Shown here: piece by piece, positions 49,001-58,089 of the stretch
How positions within the stretch are numbered: the first letter of the stretch is position 1
How the letters are laid out: every line of letters begins with the position of its first letter
Source: Elgaria multicarinata webbii
Taxonomy: Eukaryota > Chordata > Lepidosauria > Squamata > Anguidae
Reading direction: 5' to 3'
Assembly: GCF_023053635.1 (NCBI RefSeq)
Contig: NC_086179.1
Coordinates: forward strand, 186,501 to 250,500
DNA: 64,000 nucleotides
The notes under the pieces: generated by a model
Seen by the model: the letters and a program-made list of their open reading frames with translations, nothing else
What the model was told of the DNA's origin: nothing
The model's database searches: none
Position numbers and translations under genes: made by a program

Positions 49001-51413
49001 GAAAACAAATTAACGTTTAAACGAGCCAAAATTCTCCAGTTTGCTAGGCTGAAGGAATGAAAGGATTCAAATCTAAGCATAAAACTGCTTGACAGCAGAT
49101 AGACTGAGAACTTCACTTTTAGTCAAAGTGGTTGATCATTGAAAAATGGCATTTTATTGCTTTTAAGCAGCCCTCTTGGTGACCCACAAGTATCCATCAG
49201 AGACAGCATCATCTTCAAGGCTTTACAAAAATGGTGTTGTGTCATATTAATTATCAACCAAAGCTGAGTGAAAAGCATGCAGAATGCTCATCCAGCCCCC
49301 AAAGTCCCAACAGCCCCTCCTGAAGTTCAGGAGTCCCCACTGTTCATAGAATCATAGAAGAGTAGAGCTGGAGGGGGCCTCTAAGGCCACTGAGTCCAAC
49401 CCCCTGCTCAATGCAGGAATCCACCTTAAAGCATCCCTGACAGATAGTTGTCCAGCTGCCCGTTCAGCACTAAGGTCCTTTAACACATCAGAAGGGTCCC
49501 CCTCCACGCCTTTACAATAAACCTGGATCTGAGTCGACCCCCTCGTGAGGCCTACGATTTCAAACTCCCCAGAATGTGAGGAGAACTAGGGCGGTCAAGG
49601 CTGAGAGTAGGGCAAGACACACTGGGCTGGCAGGGCCGGTAACATGGGAACCTACAGGGAGCAGTGCAAGCCCAGGCCGGCCAATGGAGTCTGGCAGAAG
49701 TGGGTTGAGGGCAGCTGGTGGAGGCACGGAGCACCTGCACTGAGCAGGGGGTTGGACTCGATGGCCTTAGAGGCCCCTTCCAACTCTACTCTTCTAGGAT
49801 TCTGTGACCTACACTCTGGGGGCATTGGAGATCACAGGGTGGGGGTGGGCTGCACAGACAGATGGCAAGCGCCATCTTTCGCTCACTATCTAAAGGTTGA
49901 GGAGATCAAGCAATGCTGAGCAAACTACCAGTGGTCAGTGTGAGCATGAAATGGCTACTGGGGGGCGGGAGGCGGCAGGGTTCTCTCTTATCCCCCATGC
50001 TCTGAACATCAATATGAAGTTGCTGTGAGAGGCTGCCTGGGGCCGGGAGGGAATGCAGAGGGCTCCCAACTCTCTCTCCCTCCCCCCTTTCGTCTAGCCC
50101 ACACATGGCTCAGAATGTGCTGAACAGGGGACCGTGGGCCGGATGAGGGCTATTAAACGGCAGCTCTATCCAGATGAAGGAGAGGTGTTGTTAGTTAATG
50201 GCTTGTTCAAGTGCAGCAGTGGGAAAGATCAGGTTTGGCATTTGGGGGTGTTGGCAGAGCCGGCACCCAAGGGGCATCTGGACCACCTTTCAACAAATTA
50301 GGGTGGAGGAGCCAGGCATTTCTTGAGTGATGCTAATTCTGCATGAGCCATACGAAGCACTGATGACACCTCATCCTTTTTTTTTAGGCGGTGGGGAAAG
50401 ATAACAAGGAAGATGCATTTCAGAGCAAACACATCCAGTAACATTTAAGAATTGGTGCCAAAGTGTGCTTGTTTTCTTCTTTCCTGCTTACCCTGTTTTC
50501 CTTTGTGTCACATCTCTTGGGATGTGGGACTCTCTTTGGCTGAAGTGTGGGGCAAAAATACCTTAAATAATCAATAAATATCCCCAACAATTAATGGAAG
50601 TGGGTAGTAAGAAATGTAGAATAGACACCCAGCACGCTGAAAGTTCTGCATTCAGAAAGCACGTAAACCCTTCCATATCTTTGCTTTTACTTACATTTCT
50701 CAAATTCATCATCAGTGTCTGAAGATGCTGAGCTGCAAAAACAAACAACGGTATAAACAATACTATTAGCAGCAGCAGCTTGCGGCTAATCACTTGTGGC
50801 GCTCCGCTCTGATAATTAAAACCTCACCAAAAAAGTGAAGTGGGCACTTTGGGTAGAACCCTATGTAGAATGAACTTTATGTTAGTCACGACTAATAAGT
50901 CCTGTTCATTTCAATGCACCTACTCTATGTAGGATTAACTATGTGGGGGAGAGAGAGTTTAAATCAAAATTCTTCTCTACAGTGGTATATAGCAGTGGGT
51001 GCGTCACGTTCAAACATTTAAAATTTAGTAGAGAAAAGCGGCTGTTTTTGAGCTAGGTTAGTGTCCTGTGTTGCAGAGGATCAATCTCTCATCAAGACTG
51101 CAAGATCACTCTCCAGCAGCGTAGCCCAACATGCCTGAGGGCGCTGCGTTGGCTAAGGCTGGCTCACAGATCTACCCTCCACAGGTTTCTTTAGTTGGTC
51201 ATCTATCCAAAGGAGTAGCGTTAAGGGGAAATCCTACATTAATGGATGTCAGCACATTAAGACAGGACAGAGCGCGACAACTTGGCTACCTCACATCAGA
51301 GGCCTCACAGTGGCTTGTAAACCACGAAAGAACTCATTGCCTTTTCTTTTAAGAACTACTCACCATTTGGTCCTTTGCAGTATGCATCCCACGGACACTT
51401 TCTGTTGGGCCAT
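27813..51413 (-). CDS. GCNA: GCNA, germ cell nuclear acidic SprT-type metallopeptidase (10 coding exons)
   Basis: Exons on the minus strand: 51413-51364 (start), 50732-50695, 48919-48856, 47900-47832, 43766-43450, 42689-42599, 38514-38373, 37493-37355, 34390-34186, 28083-27813 (stop). Phases agree at every junction and the coding sum is 1,386 nt (461 residues). GCNA is known as a germline nuclear protease that protects against DNA-protein crosslinks, related to SPRTN. Seen here are an acidic N-terminal half ([21 protein letters not shown]), [11 protein letters not shown], the SprT core with zinc motif HELCH (about residues 312-316), YECSCCKTT, and the C-terminal [13 protein letters not shown]...[12 protein letters not shown]. 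The acidic region is far shorter than in mammals, so this is a compact form. The start ATG in exon 2 is a choice; an upstream exon in the CpG island may be noncoding. Confidence 0.9.
28084..30284. other. GCNA intron 10, proximal part: repeats, no gene
   Basis: 28840-28925 is an antisense LINE 3' tail (TTATTTATTACATTTATTTA then GCCCCATAGCTGAAGCTCTC). 28570-28720 resembles a common reptile LINE 3' UTR segment. (TC)n lies at about 29969-29990. 28926-30284 otherwise shows only chance open frames. Confidence 0.45.
30722..32080 (-). pseudogene. DIRS tyrosine recombinase region (part of fossil element)
   Basis: The 452-codon frame looks whole. It carries a core-binding region ([20 protein letters not shown]) and the catalytic pattern of tyrosine recombinases ([37 protein letters not shown]). 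DIRS elements use this enzyme rather than a DDE integrase, which accords with the lack of target duplication. Its N-terminal part overlaps the RT-RNase H frame. Confidence 0.8.
31726..33210 (-). pseudogene. DIRS RT (partial)-RNase H region (part of fossil element)
   Basis: Encodes RT-derived sequence ([38 protein letters not shown]), an RNase H domain ([49 protein letters not shown]) and a following region (PWWPRQTWF) common in DIRS elements. The RT domain is not complete, so the element would depend on relatives. Confidence 0.8.
33291..34185. other. GCNA intron 10, distal part
   Basis: Cys-, Gly- and Pro-rich open frames occur on the minus strand (33215-33894) but I could not match them to a family. 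No repeat end recognised. The donor of exon 10 (GTAAGTGAG) is at 34185-34177. Confidence 0.4.
34186..34390 (-). CDS. GCNA: GCNA exon 10, SprT catalytic exon
   Basis: Encodes [20 protein letters not shown] with the zinc-binding HExxH motif and DGHGRFW, then [20 protein letters not shown] and YECSCCKTT. The donor AC|GTAAGTGAG is strong. The acceptor TTTCCCATCTTGCTTAG immediately precedes 34390, and its pyrimidine tract lies in the adjacent CR1 (see findings). Phase joins GCA G|AT CGA (Ala-Asp-Arg) across the intron, matching the conserved [15 protein letters not shown] of the family. Confidence 0.93.
34391..37213 (+). mobile_element. Young CR1 LINE, 5' truncated, in GCNA intron 9 (antisense to gene)
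   Basis: Starts in or beside the splice acceptor with [20 protein letters not shown] (CR1 endonuclease start), then [27 protein letters not shown] and [11 protein letters not shown] runs from 35403 ([37 protein letters not shown]) to the C-terminus near 37080, with 3' end TATTCTATGCTTCTATGA. There is an extra A in a homopolymer near 35415, a tandem TTCTACATTTAG duplication near 36462-36482, and a stop at 36904-36906, so it is inactive. Differences from the copy at 18639 are about 2-3% by eye. Confidence 0.9.
37355..37493 (-). CDS. GCNA: GCNA exon 9
   Basis: Encodes [20 protein letters not shown] and [16 protein letters not shown], the N-terminal part of the SprT domain. Acceptor CCATTTCTTTCAG, donor CTCTGCAG|GTAAGTGAG. 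Joins exon 8 in phase 0 after VFEQK. Confidence 0.93.
38373..38514 (-). CDS. GCNA: GCNA exon 8
   Basis: Encodes [15 protein letters not shown] and [20 protein letters not shown], which in human GCNA corresponds to the VPGCFLQDL...LVQRIYDLFNRSV region. Acceptor TTTGTCTCTTCAG, donor GCAAAAG|GTATTG. Confidence 0.92.
39290..39710 (+). mobile_element. L2-like LINE 3' fragment
   Basis: Encodes [20 protein letters not shown] and RRQVKTFLF, then a 3' UTR ending GGCAGTATAGAAATGCAATC(AATC)n at about 39687-39702. This is an L2-type family different from the young L2. It sits in GCNA intron 7. Confidence 0.75.
39711..42139. other. GCNA intron 7: repeats and a possible MITE, no exon
   Basis: 40290-40565 (+) is a LINE 3' UTR type (GTGAGCCGCTCCGGGAGCCT, then a short AATAAA-rich tail). 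41108-41262 has imperfect inverted ends (ACATTCGGACAACAC vs reversed TCAATCAGACACAC) and internal TAGTCAAC repeats, so it could be a nonautonomous hAT-type element, at low confidence. Other open frames have no known likeness. Confidence 0.4.
42140..42345 (-). mobile_element. CR1 fragment (older subfamily), antisense
   Basis: TCCTCCAGGATTTATCCAAC, GGTGGCCATCACCACACCTT and GGTCCTAGTATT match the reversed CR1 coding end seen at 25669 and 55250. Confidence 0.7.
42599..42689 (-). CDS. GCNA: GCNA exon 7
   Basis: Encodes [20 protein letters not shown] and [10 protein letters not shown]. Acceptor GTGCCCTTCCAG, donor ATGAG|GTACG. It is required by phase: exon 6 ends after one base of a codon and exon 8 begins with one base, and this 91-nt exon bridges them. 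The linker sequence itself is not conserved enough to recognise alone. Confidence 0.8.
43450..43766 (-). CDS. GCNA: GCNA exon 6, acidic/disordered region
   Basis: Encodes [26 protein letters not shown] and [18 protein letters not shown], the acidic segments that give the protein its name. Acceptor CTCCATTTGTGTTTAG, donor CCCCCACTG|GTAAGAG. Low complexity and rich in Ser, Asp, Glu and Arg; expected to be disordered. [12 protein letters not shown] could be a SUMO-interacting type patch, but that is inference. Confidence 0.88.
44228..47636 (+). mobile_element. L1 LINE, 5' truncated, in GCNA intron 5 (antisense to gene)
   Basis: ORF2 begins mid-protein ([15 protein letters not shown]), then [53 protein letters not shown] and the RT box AFADNLVL, in which FADD has become FADN. 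The Cys-rich C-terminus [18 protein letters not shown] ends near 46871. A 3' UTR of about 760 bp runs to GTAAATAAATAAAAG at 47611-47636. At least six frame breaks. AAGGACTC before the 5' end and AAAGACTC after the 3' end may be a target-site duplication. Confidence 0.85.
47832..47900 (-). CDS. GCNA: GCNA exon 5
   Basis: Encodes [20 protein letters not shown]. Acceptor ATTTCCTAG. Two donors compete: GGCAA|GTGACT, which keeps the phase with exon 6, and AAAAAAG|GCAAGT, a GC donor that would break the phase. I chose the first. Confidence 0.75.
48466..48712 (-). mobile_element. tRNA-derived SINE, antisense
   Basis: Read on the minus strand: GTGTGGTGGTTAGAGGGTTG (A-box region), GAGATCCAGGTTCTATCC (B-box GGTTCNANNCC-like), then the body CTCAGCCATGATGCC... 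ACAGGGTTGTTGTGAGG, and a LINE-like tail ending ATAAATGCAATAATGAATAA. A family common in squamates, in GCNA intron 3/4. Confidence 0.75.
48856..48919 (-). CDS. GCNA: GCNA exon 4
   Basis: Encodes [20 protein letters not shown]. Acceptor TCTGACTTAG, donor AGAATAG|GTGTGT. Phase joins AAA T|TT (Lys-Phe) with exon 3 and AG|T (Ser) with exon 5. Confidence 0.8.
49343..49465 (-). mobile_element. CR1 3' end fragment, antisense
   Basis: TCATAGAATCATAGAAGAGT, then TCCAACCCCCTGCTCAATGC and GCATCCCTGACAG: young-type CR1 end, about 120 bp. Confidence 0.85.
49738..49806 (+). mobile_element. CR1 3' end fragment
   Basis: CACTGAGCAGGGGGTTGGAC to TCTACTCTTCTAGGATTCTG: the last 70 bp of a CR1. With the reversed copy at 49343 it forms an inverted pair. 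Confidence 0.8.
50460..50580 (+). mobile_element. LINE 3' tail fragment
   Basis: TCTCTTTGGCTGAAGTGTGG then CAAAAATACCTTAAATAATC and AATAAATA: a diverged copy of the 3' end seen at 40290-40565. Confidence 0.55.
50695..50732 (-). CDS. GCNA: GCNA exon 3
   Basis: 38-nt microexon-like exon encoding [12 protein letters not shown]. Acceptor GTTTGTTTTTGCAG, donor GAAAT|GTAAGTAAA. The acidic DTDDEFE fits the family's acidic N-terminus. Confidence 0.82.
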
Positions 51414-51418
51414 TGGAC
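51364..51418 (-). CDS. GCNA: GCNA exon 2 with proposed start codon
   Basis: Acceptor TTTCTTTGTTAG, donor CAAATG|GTGAGTAG. The frame that fits exon 3 reads [17 protein letters not shown] from ATG 51413-51411, with G at +4. Three bases upstream also read in frame (Pro), so translation could start in an earlier exon. Confidence 0.65.
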
Positions 51419-51429
51419 CTAACAAAGAA

Positions 51430-51650
51430 ATAAGCAGTAAGGATGTAAGGAACTGCCTTATGCTGAACCAACCCATTGGTCCATCTCGTCCAGCCCTGTG
51501 TGCCGATTGCCCGAAGCCTTGGGGAGCCAAAGGAATTCTTGCCCACCCAGATGCCCATGAGCCCCTGTAAACATCAGGTGCCAACGGCTGGAGTCGGGAC
51601 CTTCTGGATACCAAGAAGCAGCTCTGTCACCAGTATCTGTCCCCTCCCCA
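51430..51650 (-). mobile_element. tRNA-derived SINE (second family), antisense
   Basis: Reverse of the element at 60330-60562: GGAACTGCCTTATGCTGAAC, CCATTGGTCCATCTCGTCCAG, and further on a reversed B-box region CGGGACCTTCTGGATACC. It lies just upstream of GCNA exon 2. Confidence 0.65.
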
Positions 51651-51805
51651 AATTCGGCTGGGGGAACTTGGTCCAACAGGAGCACAATTTATAAGTCGCT
51701 GCTGACGACACGGACTAATTCAGCCAATTCATCTGCCTTGAATATATTTATGTTTGGCCACCTTTCCCTTCTTCAGCCTGTTTCCGAGCGAGCAGGAGCC
51801 CAAAA

Positions 51806-51900
51806 TATTTATTTATTTATTACATTTTTATGCCGCCCAATAGCTGAAGCTCTCTGGGCGGTTCACAAAAATTAAAACCACAATAAAACAATAAAGTAAG
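51806..51900 (-). mobile_element. LINE 3' tail fragment, antisense
   Basis: TATTTATTTATTTATTACAT then GCCGCCCAATAGCTGAAGCT and GGGCGGTTCAC: the same 3' tail family as 28840 and 53195. Confidence 0.65.
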
Positions 51901-52029
51901 TTCCTGTAAAATCAGTGGAACTGAACCTGTATGGGTAAATCTACTTCCGTATATGTGCCATTGTTCGTTAGTACTAAAACGTTTGCGATGGCTGCTTCTT
52001 GCCGTCATCATCGTCCCGACCCTTGAGTC

Positions 52030-53440
52030 TGTTTGATCTGCTCCAATACGGAGAGACGTTCTGAAGGGCGGCTGCGGGCAAAGGCAGGACCTCGAACCCG
52101 GGGCTTCCTTAGGCCTGGGGCTGCAGAGGCGGCGCCTGGCTGGGCCCTCACCTCGCCAAGTGCTGCACAGGGCAGGGCAGCTCTTCCTCTTCTTCCACCA
52201 CCACCACCACCCAGGGCAGGGCAGGGCAGCTCTTCCTCTACCACCACCTCCTCCACCACCACCACCCCGGGCCAGGACAGGGCAGCTCTTCCTCTTCTTC
52301 CACCACCACCACCACCACCCCCGGGCCAAAGCCTCCCGTCCCCCCCCGCCCGCCCTGCCTCCCGCCGAGGCTGCTCAGCCCAAGGGCCCCAGGATCAGGG
52401 CCAGGCGAGGGGCGCCCGCTCCGCACCAGCGCCCCGCCCGCCGGCCAGAGGCAGAAGGCGGGGGCTCCGCGGCCGGAGGGACGGAGGGAGGCCGTGGCAG
52501 CGCAGGCCCAGCCCAGCCCAGCCCCGACACGCGGCCTCCCTTTCGGACGACGCACCCGATTCGAAATGCCCGCCTGCGCGGGCGATGATGACGCACTTCC
52601 GGCAAGGCTGGACCATAGAGAGAGGGGCGGGTAACGGGAAGGAGCGGCCCGCCTCGTCTTCCGCCGCCGGGGGGGCCTGGCCGCCAGTTCCGCGTCGTCG
52701 TAGTGGCGGCGAAGGCGGGCCCTCCGGGGCTCCAGCCGACGCTTGTCCCGGGGCCGTGAGGACGGAGCCCAGGCGCTTCTTCGGGGCCCGAAGGCGTCAG
52801 GCCCGCTCCGCGCTCACGGCCGCAGGTCGGGGCCCTCCCCCGGGTCGGCGCTTGCGGAGCAGGAGGAGCGGGGGGGGAGGGAGCCCGGGTCGGGGCGAGC
52901 CCCCCGGGGGGGAGGCAGGGGGCGGACGCCTGGGGCCCGAAGGTGCCTCTCGCCCACCCGCCCCGCCCCGGCCCGGCCCGGCCCGGCTCCGTCTGGCCTG
53001 GGCAGCTCCCCGAGGCCTGCTGGGGGCGGTGGGGGCTAGTAGCCCCCGCCCCGCGCGCTTCCCCCCCCCCCCCACCGCCGCCGCCACCGCCGCCACCCGG
53101 CAGCCACTTTTTGCTACTTGTATGTCTTGTTTATGTCTGGTGTGTAAATTGCGTTTATATGATGTTAGGATGCTGCGGCTTCAGGTTTTAATCTTCGTAA
53201 ACCGCCCAGAGAGCTTTCGGGCAGTGTAGCAAAGGGAGAGAGGAGGCGCCGGTCTCGGGGCGCAGGTAGAAATCCGTGGGAAGGGGAGGGCGGGGAAGGG
53301 ACGGGCGGGGCAGCCCTCGCCGACACCGCCGCCCGAGCCGCGAAGGGCTTCGCAGTGTGAAAACAGCCGGTGGGCTTGGGAATGAAGCGGGAGCCGGTGA
53401 AGGAGGCGCAGTGAAGGTGCCACCATAAGATCGCAGGAGG
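52030..53440. promoter_or_regulatory. CpG island, probable GCNA promoter
   Basis: About 1.4 kb of very GC- and CpG-rich DNA in an AT-richer setting. On the minus strand CACTTGGCGAG|GTGAGGGCC gives a strong donor at 52152/52151, a likely end of a noncoding exon 1 of GCNA. Imperfect (ACC)n runs lie at about 52195-52322 and a C-run plus CCG repeats at 53061-53100. An embedded LINE tail (53120-53225, AAACCGCCCAGAGAGCTTTC) interrupts it. Long open frames on both strands here reflect base composition. No plus-strand partner gene was recognised. Confidence 0.65.
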
Positions 53441-53442
53441 CG

Positions 53443-54030
53443 ATCTTGGCTCGGCGCTCCGACCATGTTACTCCGCTTCTGAAATCTCTTCATTGGCTTC
53501 CAATTCACTTCAGAATCCAATATAAACTTCTCCTGTCGAACTTCAAAGCTTTTCACGGTCTAGCTCCTTCCTATCTCTCCTCTCTCATCTCACACTATTG
53601 CCCCGCTCATGCTCTTCGCTCCTCTGATGCCATGTTTCTCGCCTGCCCAAGGGCCTCTACTTCCCTTGCTCAGCTTCGTCCATTCTCTTCTGCTGCCCCT
53701 TACGCCTGGAACGCTCTTCCAGAACATTTGAGAACTACAAGTTCAACCACAGCTTTTAAAGCTCAACTAAAAACTTTTCTTTTTCCTAAAGCTTTTAAAA
53801 CTTGATGTTGTGCAGACTTCTACTGTTACTAGTTTTACCCTACCCTGTGCCTGCTTACCCTACCCTGTACCTGTTTGCATTCTCTTCCCCTCCTTATTGT
53901 TTTACTATGATTTTATTAGATTGTAAGCCTATGTGGCAGGGTCTTGCTATTTACTGTTTTACTCTGTACAGCACCATGTACACTGATGGTGCTATATAAA
54001 TAAATAAATAATAATAATAATAATAATAGG
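53443..54030 (+). mobile_element. L2 3'-end fragment with (TAA)n
   Basis: Encodes [20 protein letters not shown] to [11 protein letters not shown] (53446-53805), followed by the L2 3' UTR and ATAAATAAATAATAATAA. Very close to the L2 at 13289; it is the longest truncated copy here. It abuts the CpG island. Confidence 0.9.
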
Positions 54031-54257
54031 CGCAGTCCTGGCCAGGGCCCCTTCCGCCTTCTTCCGTACCGACTGGCATTTCCAGACCTCCTTCAAAGGC
54101 GGAGCCCCAGAAACAACCCATCGTGTTAATCCAACAGCAAGTTACCAGGTTACCATGGACCACTGAATCCAAGCAGTCTCCATCCAGGTAGGGGCACAGC
54201 TGGATGAGAGCCAATGAACTGGCACTCAGTGACACAGAAGAGACTGTTTCTCTGTGT

Positions 54258-54618
54258 TTCGCCTGGAGAAGAGAAGATGGAGGGGAGACATGATAGCACT
54301 CTTCAAATACTTAAAAAGGTTGTCACACAGAGGAGGGCCAGGATCTCTTCTCAATCCTCCCGGAGTGCAAGACACGGAATAACGGGCTCAAGTTAAAGGA
54401 AGCCAGATTCTGGCTGGACTTCCTGACTGTTAGAGCAGTACGACAATGGAATCAGTTGCCTGGTGAGGCTGTGGGCTCTCCCACACTAGAGGCCTTCAAG
54501 AGGCAGCTGGACAACCATCTGTCAGGGATGCTGTAGGGTGGATCCCTGCAATGAGCAGGGGGTTGGACTCCATGGCCTTGGAGGCCCCTTCCAACTCTGC
54601 TATTCTGTGATTCTATGA
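54258..54618 (+). mobile_element. CR1 3' end fragment
   Basis: Encodes the CR1 C-terminus from [18 protein letters not shown] region, with a small deletion at about 54421, then the 3' UTR and TATTCTGTGATTCTATGA. Confidence 0.88.
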
Positions 54619-54629
54619 CTCGTCCTTAC

Positions 54630-55210
54630 AGTTGACAGGTGGATCCACAAGCACCCCCAAAGTATGAAGACCCTTTAGGGAGAGTGTAGCCTCTTCCAGA
54701 ACAGGTTGGACACCACTGTGCCAGGTAAATGAACCACCTACCAACACTATTTCCATCTCACCTAGCTTGAGCTTCAATTAATTGGCTTTCCTCCAGTCCG
54801 ATATCACAGCCAGGCATGCTTATTGGCTCATCTGGATCCCTTAAACAAGGAAGAGAACACTGATGGCGCTGTGCGCTCTCCCTCAATTAACCCACCCAGT
54901 GGTTTCGTGTTAAATGGCGTCCAGTAGGGCCACAGGGTTGAACAGAGCACCACCTTCTGGAAAGAGTTATCCAGATCTGACCAGAACTGTTGCAGTGCCG
55001 TACCTCCTACTCCAAACTCAAGACAACTTCCCAAGAAAGATGCTCTGGTCCATGGTATTGAAAGCCACTGGGAGATGTAAGAGAATCAGCTGTTCTAATC
55101 CCTCTGTCTCATAGGGCCTAAACCCCAATTGAAATGGATCTAGAACAGGTGCAAGCCCTGTCTGGTGGCCTCCCCAAAACTCCAGCCTCTGTGACGAAAA
55201 AATCTGGCAG
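54630..55210 (-). mobile_element. Older L2-like RT fragment, antisense
   Basis: Minus strand reads LDPFQLGFRPYETEG, FNTMDQSIFLGKL (L2 box normally FDTVDH) and GVGGTALQQFWSDL: RT of an older L2-type family, frameshifted. Confidence 0.7.
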
Positions 55211-55249
55211 GTAGACAGCACCGTGTGCTATTGTGATCACTGCTTTACT

Positions 55250-55655
55250 GCTAAGAACAGCCAAGCCGGATCAGACCAAGGGTCCATCTAGTCCAGCACT
55301 CTATTCTATTAGTGGCCAACCAGTGGTTGACCAGAGAACGACAAGCAGACATGAGTGGAATAGCTCCCTTCCACTCACGTTTCCCAGCAACTGGTGCACA
55401 CAGGCTTACTGCCTCGGATACTGGAGGTTGCACTTAGCCATCAGGACTAGTAGCCATGGATAGCCTTCTCCTCCAGGAATTTATCCAACCCCCTTTTAAA
55501 GCCATCCAAATTGGTGGTCAATACCACATCTTGTGGTAGCGAATTCCATAGACTGACTGTGTGTTGTGTGAAGAAGTATTTTATTTTATCTGTATTGAAT
55601 CTCCTGCCAATCATCTTCCTGGGATGACACCACTGGGTTCTAGTATTATGGGGGA
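55250..55655 (-). mobile_element. CR1 3' fragment (older subfamily), antisense
   Basis: AGCCGGATCAGACCAAGGGT, TGGCCAACCAGTGGTTGACC, TTCTCCTCCAGGAATTTATC and GGTTCTAGTATT: the reversed 3' end and C-terminus, the best copy of this subfamily in the window. Confidence 0.8.
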
Positions 55656-58089
55656 GTTAGAAAAATGTAGGACGACCAATAGCTGGGCACTTTGCTAATG
55701 GGTATGCAAGCACGCGTCATGAGGGACCATTTTAAAAGAAATGCAGTTTCAGGAGGGGACACTTTGGAGCAGAGAAGAAGCAGGTAGATAATCTGGTTCA
55801 AGCACTACCACAAAACCGATGACGCAAGTTTGCTGAAGGAAGCTCCTGCTGCGAGCAGAAAGGGAAGGAGACCCTCTGCAGAGAGGCACAAAGTGGGAAG
55901 GAAGGAAGAACCCAATAGCAGCAGACTGCATCACGCCCACCCCGGGAGCGGGGAGAGGGAAAACCACTCCCCCTGAGCTGGAAATAGCAGCAACCCCCAA
56001 ACTGAGGTGGCCCGGTCCTCTCTCCAGCCCCTTGCAGGTTTCCTCACCGGAGACCATGGGGAGGGGGTCCTGCTTGTTACTCGGGTGCCTTTTGGGGTCA
56101 GGTGCTGGGAACCAAGGGCTCGTAAGGAAGCCACAGAACAGGAGTAGAATTTTGGTTCACAAGCAGCCCTGCCTTTCCTTGAGGGCAAAAGGGTTTTATT
56201 GCCTGGAGTCTGAGATGCAGGCAGTTAAGCTGACAAAGTTGTGGTCAAATTGTGGCACAGCGAGCCAGTATAGGGAAAAGTCATGATGTCCGCTCTTCCC
56301 TGCAGCCAACAGGTTCATGATTCCAGCGTGTTCCTCGGGTAACAACAGCTGTCTGAAGCTACTGTATGTGGGGAAAGACTCCCCCCCCTTTTTTGTGTGT
56401 GTGTAGGTTTCTGCTTCACCCAAATTGAGTAGAGTTAGAAGGGGCCTATAAGGCCATGGAGCCCAACCCCCTGCTCAAGGCAGGAAAGATTTAGGGAGTC
56501 GGTGAATCAAACTCCAACACAACTTTGTTCCCTTGTGTTATTTCGTTTTCCTTTTTGCATTGCTCCATTTTTTCCTAATAGATTTTGCTAGTTTTGTGGC
56601 CTTTGGGGCCATAGTTTGAGAGAACCAGGAATTTATTTGTCCGTTGGTCAGCTTTTATGGCGGCCGCTAGCCATTGTTTCAGAACTAACTTTTGGGGGCT
56701 AGATGTTTGGCTCCGGAGTAACTTGAAACACGTGCATTCTCTCCCCCCCCCCCCCAATATTTTATCTTACTTGTTAGCAAGGCTTCGGCTTCACCAACTT
56801 TTTCATTTTAAATCATCTTGTTTACTTCCTGGATTAATTTCCTTATCTGGACTTCTCTGAGTCCTACACCTTAGACTCTGGGAGAGGTCTCCTCCAATCT
56901 TCCTTTGGGTCCACAAAAGCCTGTTCCTTAGATCTCTGCTTAGGATACACAACTATAATTTTCCTTCGCCCTAAAAGTTCAGACTATGCTGTCATATTGC
57001 TAGAAGCTTTAATTTAACTAGTTTGGATTGGAGGGAGTCTAAATGGAGCTAAGTAGCAATTCAAATTGCCTCTAGTTTGACCACTATAACTATTTTGTGC
57101 CATAGCTATTTCGTTTAATACTCTAATACAGTTTTTCCAATAGTGTTTTCAAATAAGTATCAGCAAGAACTGAACTGTACTTTACTTTGCATGATCTATT
57201 TTTTGCATGTATCAGTCACACAAGCTTTGTGGTTCATGGATACAATTGTGTTTTCCTGTAATCATTGCATGTTTGTCATTTTACATCTGCATGTGATGTT
57301 CTTTTGCATTTATTTTTCTCTGCAAATAATTCATACTTTAATATTTCCGGTGTGGCGTGTTTTATTTTTCATAAGTGTAAGGGCATTTACTGTTTTCCTA
57401 CTTATGTTTTAAAATTCATTTTCAAATATATGCTGAACATTTAAATTGCCTTGGGTCAGCTCTGATTACACTCTCACTCGCCCATTGGGGCAAAGTCAGG
57501 GACTCATTTTCCATGCTTTTGGCCAGCAAATCAACTGGGCCTTTCTGCAGGCCTGGGCAATAAGGAGGAGGGTGGGGGGAGAAGGAGCGGCAGAGAGATT
57601 GCAAAGTCCAGTCAGTGGCCAGGCGAGTGACTGGAAGGCCCCCTGAATAAGGGAGGTTGTAGGCTTCAAGGGAAGCCTCCTGCTGGCACAGCCCCTGAGA
57701 CTGGGGGTGCGTTCCCTCACCCTGCCCCACCCCGCACACATTCTCTGCTCTCTGGCAAGAGTCAGACTCTGAATACCTTTCAGTTCCCTGAAGGAAATAG
57801 CTGACTCAGGACCCAGCTAGTTTGTTTTGCTGACTGCTTGCCTAAAGCCCTTAGCCAGCACAGTGCCAGTGGCCCTTGGACCTGGGTTCAATCTCCCACA
57901 GGGTGCCTCTGTCTCCCAAGACACACCTGCCTTTTGTTCCCAACTGGCCATTCTGTCCATTTTGGCTTCTCCCTCCACCAGTCAGACTCATTGTCCTAGT
58001 TGTAGGTTTAGTGCCTCACATGCAAGTGCCCAACAGATGCTGTGGGCAGGGTGCGGCAGATCCTCTGAGCATTTGAGCCAGAATAGAAC
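55656..58089. other. No recognisable gene
   Basis: 56425-56490 holds a reversed CR1 end scrap (AGTTAGAAGGGGCCTATAAG). A C-run is at about 56742-56754. 57080-57430 is AT-rich with a chance open frame. I see no host exon or named repeat in the rest. Confidence 0.4.

Noticed and set aside
52033-53229. 398-codon plus-strand frame rich in Pro, Arg and Gly
   Set aside because: It lies in the CpG island, where GC-rich codons leave few stops. Opposite frames are equally long, and no domain, conserved start or splice site supports it.
57143-57412. 89-codon hydrophobic frame
   Set aside because: AT-rich DNA gives Phe/Ile/Leu codons by composition; nothing supports a membrane protein.
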